Positions 27,359 to 32,259 of a DNA stretch of 32,259 nucleotides are shown here, piece by piece. The stretch lies in assembly GCF_035916875.1 (NCBI RefSeq), contig NZ_JAXUHN010000053.1, positions 1 through 32,259 on the forward strand. The letters are read 5' to 3'. Within the stretch, counting starts at the first letter, position 1. Each line of letters opens with the position of its first letter. Source of the DNA: Methylomicrobium sp035916875 (GTDB lineage Bacteria > Pseudomonadota > Gammaproteobacteria > Methylococcales > Methylomonadaceae). Under the pieces are notes generated by a model that was not told where the DNA came from, did no database searches, and saw only the letters and a list, made by a program, of their open reading frames with translations. The translations under genes were made by a program, and so were the position numbers.

Positions 27359-28936
27359 GTGAAAAACTCATTTTACCTTGTTATTCCCAAACAGGAAGAC
27401 AATCCGCAGCGCATCAAAGAATACGAAGCCAAGCCCCTGCAACAGTGGATCGACGAGATTCCGGCCGCGAATCCCGGCCTCGCCACCCGCCTTCTACATG
27501 ACTTTATCATAGAGTTCAATGCATTATTGATTTCAGCCGAGCTCCGAATGGCGGCCCTCGAACAATTGCGTCCCAGCTTTCTCGCGATCGAGGAAAACCT
27601 GCGCAGCCGGCTCACCAAAACCGGCTTCCCGAAAGAAGAAAACGATCAAAAAATTTTCAACGTGCTCGTCTCCATCGAAAAGGAATTGACGCTGAGCTAT
27701 TGGATCGTGTTGAAAGAATTGTCGCAAAAGAATTTCGGCTGGTTTCAAGGCAAGCAACTGCCGTTAGCGCTGCATCGCTGCATCAGCGGACTCAGCGGCA
27801 TCGCGATCAGTCATTATCTGATGCGCATGCCGATACCGGACTGGATCTGGATCGATCTGCATTCACTCTACAAGCTCAGCATCGCGCTAAAAAAAGACAC
27901 AGCCAAGGTTGTCGACGATCCGGCCAACCCTTCGGAAAAAAGCAGTCCGGAAGACTGCTACAAGCGAATTCTGCTGCTTAGCCTGACGGCTCCGAACGGC
28001 CTGATGCAAAAAGAAATTTTATTGGTTTATCAATTCATCAGAACCCTTTGCGAATACCTTCACATCAAAAATACCCCGGTTTCCGGACAAGCGACGCAAT
28101 GTGTGATATTGACCGACGAGGACAAAGCCCCCTATTTTTTAAAGGAAGATGCCGGTCGTCCCGACTCCGCAACGCTGTATCTGGATTTTACCAAACTCCA
28201 TAAAATGCTCGAGCACAAGGCGAAACACGCCAATTCTAGCGAAGGCCGCTTCAATGCGGTACTCGCGCGGCAGAACGAACAAACGCCGACCTTCGATTTG
28301 CTGGAATATCTTTTCCATCGCTGGTCCGGTTTTGAACTGGAAAGCACGCGGTTATTCGACGACCGCCTGGACCGTTATATCGCCATAGGGCTGATCCCCA
28401 CTTACGAATTGCTGAATGAATTGACGACCATGGCTGGAAGCGAAACGGAACTGCCGGCCCATACCGCGTCCGAAAGCCTGTTGAGCAGTCGCTTCGAACA
28501 AACCGGCATATTGTCCGTCGGCCGCCTGATCAGCATCAGAAAAGCGGATCGCCGCGATAACACGCGCACCCTGGGCATCGTCAACCAGCTTCTGATCGAC
28601 AAACAGACCAATAAAGTCATCTTCGGCGTGCAGTTTTTGGCGGCGCAATGCAATGCGGTCACTTACAGTCCGCTCGATTCGTCCAAAAAGGAAGAGCCGG
28701 TCAAAGCACTGCTTTATGCCGCCGAGGGAGAAGACGGCGATAAAAGCTATCTGATCACCGATAACTTCATATTGAAAAACGGCGATGTTGCTCGCATTCA
28801 TTGGAAAAACGAAGACTATCCCGTATCCCTGCATGAGCGCAAAAATATCGGCCTGGGCTACTGGCAATTTCAATGCGTCAAAATCATGGAAAAAACCAAG
28901 TTTTCAACCGCGAAAAAGGGCTATGATTTCATCTAA
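27359..28936 (+). CDS. Protein of unknown function with PilZ-like C-terminal domain
   Basis: About 525 residues, soluble. The N-terminal 400 are mostly helical without motifs I know. The C-terminal part contains LSVGRLISIRKADRRDNTRTL-type residues followed by GIVNQLLIDKQTNKVIFGVQ, a small barrel like the PilZ-like domains ending many gammaproteobacterial multidomain proteins. I favour the GTG at 27359 (KNSFYLVIPKQEDNP follows); a TTG at 27284 would add 25 residues of low-quality sequence. It follows the ABC operon by about 90 bases and may be co-transcribed. Confidence 0.65.
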   Translation: MKNSFYLVIPKQEDNPQRIKEYEAKPLQQWIDEIPAANPGLATRLLHDFIIEFNALLISAELRMAALEQLRPSFLAIEENLRSRLTKTGFPKEENDQKIFNVLVSIEKELTLSYWIVLKELSQKNFGWFQGKQLPLALHRCISGLSGIAISHYLMRMPIPDWIWIDLHSLYKLSIALKKDTAKVVDDPANPSEKSSPEDCYKRILLLSLTAPNGLMQKEILLVYQFIRTLCEYLHIKNTPVSGQATQCVILTDEDKAPYFLKEDAGRPDSATLYLDFTKLHKMLEHKAKHANSSEGRFNAVLARQNEQTPTFDLLEYLFHRWSGFELESTRLFDDRLDRYIAIGLIPTYELLNELTTMAGSETELPAHTASESLLSSRFEQTGILSVGRLISIRKADRRDNTRTLGIVNQLLIDKQTNKVIFGVQFLAAQCNAVTYSPLDSSKKEEPVKALLYAAEGEDGDKSYLITDNFILKNGDVARIHWKNEDYPVSLHERKNIGLGYWQFQCVKIMEKTKFSTAKKGYDFI

Positions 28937-29198
28937 GCTCCTTGTAAAATCCGCTATCCAAACAAAAAACACAAATCACTTGAAAAGTTTTTTCATCGTG
29001 GTAACTTGTGGGGTCGAGTGAGCAACTGAAACAGTAGGAAAAAGGTTGCGGTATAATCAACCAAGCCCGCTACACTCTTCGCGCAGCGAATTCGAATCGG
29101 CGCGGCCCTTATCCCCAAGTCAAGGGGTTTCCCAGGGAAGAGTCGTCAAAATTCCTAAGCAACTACAATAATAAATAACACCATCGTGAGGATGAGAA
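28937..29198 (+). promoter_or_regulatory. Leader region of the next gene with promoter -10 and hairpins
   Basis: It contains TATAAT at 29052-29057 without a good -35 box. The predicted leader of about 135 bases has a CCCC/GGGG hairpin and a GC-rich stem around GCGAATTCGAATCG. No RNA family or coding frame could be recognised. A GAGG ribosome binding site closes the region. Confidence 0.35.
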
Positions 29199-29681
29199 AT
29201 GAGTAACGAAGAAAAAGCTAAACAATCGTTGGATACCGCAAAAAATCTGATCGGCAATCTGACATCAAGCGCATTGGCCTTAAAAGAATCCAATCCCAAA
29301 GTTTTTTACGGCGCGGTCGGCGGCGTCGCCTTGCTGCTTCTGCTTGTGATCTTCACCGGCGGGGAAAAGCGTCCGACCGTCGAGCAATATACCAAAAAAT
29401 CCCTTGCCGTCGGTCAAACCTATTCATTGAAATCCCCGAACAGCTACGACCCTGCCTCCACGATCCGCCTCGTTCCAGCTCCCGGCACCCTGGCCGCCTA
29501 CGATGACACCGAAGAAGCGGATCGTACCGGTACTTGCCAACATTTCCCGCAAGGTACCTCCGTCAAAGTCTTGAGATTGCAGGACGCTTTCGATACCGCC
29601 AATAGTTTCGCCGAAGTTTCGATCGAAGGCGGCGAATGCAACGGCAAAACCGGCTGGGTTTTGGCGATCGACCTGCAATAA
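29199..29681 (+). CDS. Small single-span membrane protein of unknown function
   Basis: A 160-residue protein. A short cytoplasmic N-terminus (SNEEKAKQSLDTAKNLIG) precedes one membrane helix at about 37-55 (YGAVGGVALLLLLVIFTGG). The rest, probably periplasmic, has two cysteines (CQHF and GGECNGK) that could pair, and an SH3-like closing stretch (VKVLRLQDAF ... GKTGWVLAIDL). The ATG has a good ribosome binding site (GTGAGGATGAGAA). I do not recognise the family; a cell-envelope role is inferred only from topology. Confidence 0.75.
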   Translation: MSNEEKAKQSLDTAKNLIGNLTSSALALKESNPKVFYGAVGGVALLLLLVIFTGGEKRPTVEQYTKKSLAVGQTYSLKSPNSYDPASTIRLVPAPGTLAAYDDTEEADRTGTCQHFPQGTSVKVLRLQDAFDTANSFAEVSIEGGECNGKTGWVLAIDLQ

Positions 29682-29707
29682 AAGATAACGATTGCGTTAA
29701 AAATTGT

Positions 29708-29735
29708 TTGACACACGCTACATATTCTATATAAT
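29708..29735 (+). promoter_or_regulatory. tRNA operon promoter
   Basis: Perfect TTGACA (29708-29713), a 16-base spacer and perfect TATAAT (29730-29735), 18 bases before the first tRNA-Gly. This is the best sigma-70 promoter in the window. Confidence 0.85.
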
Positions 29736-29740
29736 GTGCG

Positions 29741-29830
29741 AATAATTTCTAGCGCGGGAATAGCTCAGTGGTAGAGCACAACCTTGCCAAGGTTGGGGTC
29801 GCGAGTTCGAATCTCGTTTCCCGCTCCAAA
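29741..29830 (+). repeat. 90-bp direct repeat, copy 1 (tRNA-Gly unit)
   Basis: Identical to 29971-30060. It covers 13 bases before the tRNA (AATAATTTCTAGC), the whole tRNA-Gly and AA after the CCA. The promoter is not part of the copy. Confidence 0.9.
29754..29828 (+). tRNA. tRNA-Gly (GCC)
   Basis: A 75-base gene starting GCGGGAATAGCTCAG with encoded CCA. The anticodon loop reads TTGCCAA (GCC), the T arm GCGAGTTCGAATCTCG, and the acceptor stem GCGGGAA pairs with TTCCCGC. It closely matches the E. coli GCC tRNA-Gly. Confidence 0.97.
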
Positions 29831-29839
29831 CAATGGAAT

Positions 29840-29870
29840 AAAAAAGCCGCGAGTTTCGCGGCTTTTTTAT
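29840..29870 (+). terminator. Rho-independent terminator after the first tRNA-Gly
   Basis: A-run, stem AAGCCGCGA/TCGCGGCTT and T-run. It lies between the first tRNA-Gly and tRNA-Cys, so readthrough or a separate promoter is needed for the later tRNAs. Confidence 0.85.
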
Positions 29871-29883
29871 TTAACCCGATCAA

Positions 29884-29957
29884 GGCTGCGTAGCAAAATG
29901 GTTATGCAGCGGCCTGCAAAGCCGTATATACCGGTTCGATTCCGGTCGCAGCCTCCA
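29884..29957 (+). tRNA. tRNA-Cys (GCA)
   Basis: A 74-base gene with acceptor stem GGCTGCG/CGCAGCC, anticodon loop CTGCAAA (GCA), T arm CCGGTTCGATTCCGG and encoded CCA. Confidence 0.96.
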
Positions 29958-29970
29958 TCAAACCGAACGT

Positions 29971-30060
29971 AATAATTTCTAGCGCGGGAATAGCTCAGTG
30001 GTAGAGCACAACCTTGCCAAGGTTGGGGTCGCGAGTTCGAATCTCGTTTCCCGCTCCAAA
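29971..30060 (+). repeat. 90-bp direct repeat, copy 2 (tRNA-Gly unit)
   Basis: Identical to 29741-29830, 230 bases downstream. It brings the 13-base leader and the second tRNA-Gly. Confidence 0.9.
29984..30058 (+). tRNA. tRNA-Gly (GCC), second copy
   Basis: Same 75 bases as the gene at 29754-29828, inside the duplicated unit. A strong terminator follows. Confidence 0.97.
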
Positions 30061-30068
30061 TGATACGG

Positions 30069-30100
30069 AAAAAAGCCGCTCACCCAAGCGGCTTTTTTTT
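30069..30100 (+). terminator. Rho-independent terminator after the second tRNA-Gly
   Basis: A6 run, stem AAGCCGCT/AGCGGCTT with loop CACCCA, then eight T. It ends the tRNA cluster. Confidence 0.9.
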
Positions 30101-30141
30101 ACCTGAAAGAAACACATCAAATTAGGTTAATCCCAAGCGGG

Positions 30142-30229
30142 AGCCGGACGGGATATTCATCCCGCCCGTAACGTTTAGAGGTGTTCCGATGTAGATGATG
30201 ATTTGGTATTTGCGAAGGATTTTCAAACG
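30142..30229 (+). repeat. RAYT-associated repeat, outlying copy (R1)
   Basis: It starts AGCCGGACGGGATATTCATC and continues with a tail like the other copies (GTAGATGATGATTT, TTGCG, TTCAAACG). The first hairpin is slightly degraded (CCCGCCC for CCCGTCC), and the second hairpin of the full unit is missing. It lies between the tRNA cluster and the pilin accessory gene. Confidence 0.75.
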
Positions 30230-30270
30230 AGTGGCCCGAATTCCTCCGACGACCTTGCGCTCCTTCAAGG

Positions 30271-31032
30271 CTACAGGTTAGCCGAAGCAGACCACGGATC
30301 GATATCGATTATTTCAATAACGGCGGCGGAAACGGGATCGACCAGAACCGTCATATTCTTGACCTTCCCGCGCAAAGGCAGCCATTTCGCCTTGCCGTCC
30401 CGCCAGTCGGCCAACAATTTCAAGCCTCCCTCTTGACCGGATAACGCCCGCAGCTCCTGCAGCGGTTTCGCTCGGGACAATATTTGCTCCTTGACTTGCG
30501 CGAGAGGCACGTATAATTCGGGCAACAAAGGCCAATCCGGAGCGCCCTGCACGGCTGAAAACAGAATATCCTGATTGCGCTTCGGGTCCAGGGACGGAAG
30601 CGCCGCCACCCACCTCGGCTGAGCCCAGCCGGCAATGGCCGCTTGATTGCCTCTTTGCAGCGCCTTGGCGACGCTGTCGGGGTCGAGATCCGACGCCCGG
30701 GCGATCTCGAAGCGGTCCTTGCTGAATACGATAAACGCCGGCCGGCCTGCGAACACCGTGTTGACGCCATAGCTCAAGGCGCACAATTGCAACAGCGCGA
30801 CGACGGCGAGATCGAATTTCAACGAGGGTTTATCCGGCTTGTAAATGATCAGCGTAATCACCGGCCCTATCGTGACATCGACCGCCATCAGCAGCAGAAA
30901 TATTCCGGTCACGCCGACCGCCTCATGCAGCGGCGCCGGATACCAAACCCAAAAGACGATCACCATCACCACGGCGGCAATCACGGCCGACAAAATCAAA
31001 TGGATCAGAAAGGCATGAAGTCGATTTTTCAT
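30271..31032 (-). CDS. TfpX/TfpZ-type type IV pilin accessory protein
   Basis: A 253-residue inner-membrane protein. Three hydrophobic segments lie in the first 100 residues (about 9-30, 40-62 and 75-93), with IGPVITLIIY and the start MKNRLHAFLIHL typical of the TfpX/TfpZ group. The rest is a periplasmic or cytoplasmic domain with VFSKDRFE and ALPSLDPKRNQDILFSAVQG. In Pseudomonas such proteins are encoded beside a pilin and help its assembly; no pilin gene is visible here. No clear promoter was found in the 180 bases upstream. Confidence 0.8.
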   Translation of the reverse strand: MKNRLHAFLIHLILSAVIAAVVMVIVFWVWYPAPLHEAVGVTGIFLLLMAVDVTIGPVITLIIYKPDKPSLKFDLAVVALLQLCALSYGVNTVFAGRPAFIVFSKDRFEIARASDLDPDSVAKALQRGNQAAIAGWAQPRWVAALPSLDPKRNQDILFSAVQGAPDWPLLPELYVPLAQVKEQILSRAKPLQELRALSGQEGGLKLLADWRDGKAKWLPLRGKVKNMTVLVDPVSAAVIEIIDIDPWSASANL

Positions 31033-31212
31033 AAAGTTAAGCGGGATTGGAATCGAAGTTAATACAGTGATGCGAAGACGCCTCGGTCACGGCGACGCAG
31101 TCAGGATTGATTCGAATCGAGCTGACGTGAACCTTGTCTTGCTGCGTCGTTATTGCGCTGCAACAAGGATAGTTCATATTTCAATGAATCTCTATGCCGC
31201 ATCGGGGCGAAA
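31033..31212. other. Intergenic region upstream of the pilin accessory gene
   Basis: About 180 bases before the repeat array begins. I see no coding frame, RNA gene or confident promoter here. Confidence 0.4.
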
Positions 31213-31344
31213 GCATCAGAAGAAGCCGAACGGGATATTCATCTCGCCCGTAAGGTTTTAGGGTGTGCGGACGTAGATGATAATTTCGTGTTTGCGTAAG
31301 GTCTCCAAACGTTGGGACGGGGTTGCAAACCCCGTCCCGCTCAG
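31213..31344 (+). repeat. RAYT-associated repeat unit (R2), complete
   Basis: A 132-base unit. It begins GCATCAG, carries hairpin 1 (ACGGGATATTCATCTCG, with changed bases), a conserved middle (GTGTGCGGACGTAGATGATA, TTTGCGTAAGGTCTCCAAAC) and hairpin 2 at 31314-31338 (GGGACGGGG/CCCCGTCCC around TTGCAAA). Unit R3 follows directly in the same direction. Confidence 0.85.
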
Positions 31345-31454
31345 GCATCAGTAGAAGCCGGACGGGATATTCATCCCGTCCGTAACTTGGGGGTGTGCGG
31401 ATTTAGATGATGATTTTGTGCATGCTGAGAGCTTCCAAACATTGGTGCGGGGTT
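31345..31454 (+). repeat. RAYT-associated repeat unit (R3), truncated
   Basis: Direct tandem of R2. Hairpin 1 is perfect at 31360-31381 (GGACGGGAT, ATTC, ATCCCGTCC). The middle has diverged, and hairpin 2 is cut after GGTGCGGGGTT, a few bases before the stop codon of the transposase gene. Confidence 0.85.
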
Positions 31455-31459
31455 GAAAG

Positions 31460-31957
31460 TTACAGGAAAGTGGCCTGTAATGGCGACCTTGTATTTGCCG
31501 ATGACCAAAACCAATATTCGGGTTTAAGAACATACCCTTTACGAACCGGGTTTTCGTGGATGTAATTCAGTTTCTGCAAATAAAACTTAGGGGTTTCGAT
31601 TTTTTTAGGAGCGTTGGTTTCCATCCAAAACTGATATTTTCCCTGCTTATCGATAAACAGCTCTAAAACACGCGGCTCATTGAGCTGGAGGCTCTCCCTC
31701 AATTGTTTGGATGTAAATCGTTTAAAGTCACGTAGAAATCCGGCTACATCAGGTGAACTTACGATGAGGTGAACATGGTTTAGCATGAATACATAACCGT
31801 TTAGTTGCAAATCCTTATGCTCCTGACAAAAACGTAACGAGTCGGCCAGTATTTGCCAGCGATTGAACCGGTCGAAAAGATAATACCAGCGTTCGACGGT
31901 AAGCGTTAGATAATAGATACCGGCATTTAACTCAATGGCTACACGGCGCGAGGGCAT
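31460..31957 (-). CDS. REP-associated tyrosine transposase (RAYT, Y1/HUH family)
   Basis: A 165-residue single-strand DNA endonuclease of the Y1 (IS200-like, TnpA-REP) family. The metal-binding HUH motif is HVH at 61-63 (LNHVHLIV), and the catalytic tyrosine is Y132 in LNYIHENPVRKGYV. FWMETNAPKK near 110-119 matches the conserved segment before the tyrosine helix. RAYTs act on REP hairpins rather than on ends of their own, and this gene has hairpin repeats directly on both sides (31213-31454 and 32063-32259). No frameshift or lost catalytic residue is seen, so it may be functional. The ribosome binding site is weak. Confidence 0.9.
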   Translation of the reverse strand: MPSRRVAIELNAGIYYLTLTVERWYYLFDRFNRWQILADSLRFCQEHKDLQLNGYVFMLNHVHLIVSSPDVAGFLRDFKRFTSKQLRESLQLNEPRVLELFIDKQGKYQFWMETNAPKKIETPKFYLQKLNYIHENPVRKGYVLKPEYWFWSSANTRSPLQATFL

Positions 31958-32062
31958 GGTTTTTTCGTTGGAATAATATTGGCGGATGACATGGCAATTA
32001 TAGTCTGCAACAGGCCGGATGAGAGGGTATATTCCGTTCTTTTAAAGATCCCGCACAACGCA

Positions 32063-32180
32063 GCATAAGAAGAAGCCGGACCGTCCGTAACGTTTGGGGG
32101 TGTGCAGACATAGATGATAATTTCGTGTTTGCGTAGGGTCTCCAAACGTTGGGACGGGGTTGCAACCCCCGCCCCGCTCA
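32063..32180 (+). repeat. RAYT-associated repeat unit (R4), hairpin 1 deleted
   Basis: It keeps the unit order but reads GCCGGACCGTCCGTAAC where the 5' hairpin should be: 13 bases of the stem-loop are missing. The middle is conserved (AGATGATAATTTCGTGTTTG), and hairpin 2 is present in changed form (GGGACGGGGTTGCAACCCCC). Confidence 0.8.
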
Positions 32181-32259
32181 GAGCCGGACGGGATATTCAT
32201 CCCGTCCGTAACGTTTGGGAAGTGTGCGCACGCAGATGATAATTTCGTGTTTGCGGAGG
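32181..32259 (+). repeat. RAYT-associated repeat unit (R5), runs off the window
   Basis: Direct continuation of R4. Hairpin 1 is perfect at 32186-32207, and the middle segment follows up to the last base. The rest lies outside the window. Confidence 0.85.

Noticed and set aside
31213..32259. Repeats as a possible CRISPR array
   Set aside because: The units are over 100 bases, internally hairpinned, without short unique spacers, and are associated with a Y1 transposase; no cas gene is present.

Overview
The window reads as the chromosome of a gammaproteobacterium, most likely a methylotroph or methanotroph of the Methylococcales type. This is an inference. It rests on the gene order rpmF-plsX-fabHDG-acpP-fabF-pabC-mltG-tmk-holB-pilZ-tatD, the nagZ/hpt/methylthioinosine phosphorylase group, a complete four-gene ABC system of the kind linked to PQQ-dependent alcohol dehydrogenases, and a small exported cytochrome c of methanol-oxidation style. 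No phage and no CRISPR array was found.

Layout. 1-2000 (minus strand): a small DUF3303-like protein, an exported cytochrome c and an FAD/NAD(P) reductase of the ferredoxin-NADP reductase family. 2010-3108: the 5' stub of a gene with a strong ribosome binding site, cut by a decayed IS1595-family element whose 23-bp inverted repeats are still visible. 3129-7785 (minus strand): an NtrC-type sigma-54 response regulator, its membrane histidine kinase and a SulP anion transporter; the transporter has a near-consensus -24/-12 promoter, so the three genes look like a regulatory unit. 7939-8475: a small alpha/beta hydrolase.

8562-19637 (plus strand): the housekeeping lipid and envelope cluster, with yceD, rpmF, fatty-acid synthesis genes, pabC, mltG, tmk, holB, pilZ and tatD. 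Many of these genes overlap by 4-23 bases, and GTG or TTG starts occur. 19778-22070: nagZ, hpt and an S-methyl-5'-thioinosine phosphorylase, serving muropeptide recycling and purine salvage. 22123-23407 (minus strand): a MOSC-domain protein and a PilZ-domain protein. 23560-27265: the PQQ-associated ABC operon (binding protein, beta-propeller, ATPase, permease). 27359-29681: a large protein with a PilZ-like C-terminus and a small single-span membrane protein, neither of assigned function.

29754-30058: tRNA-Gly, tRNA-Cys and a second identical tRNA-Gly, made by a 90-bp duplication. 30271-31032 (minus strand): a TfpX/TfpZ-type pilin accessory protein. 31213 to the end: a REP-associated tyrosine transposase (RAYT) with its double-hairpin repeats on both sides, all in one orientation, plus one outlying copy at 30142.

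The most interesting points are the sigma-54 promoter on the SulP gene beside its apparent regulators, the RAYT with its repeat family, the truncated-gene/IS1595 junction without target duplication, the apparently leaderless yceD start, and the out-of-frame strong start upstream of the DUF3303-like gene.
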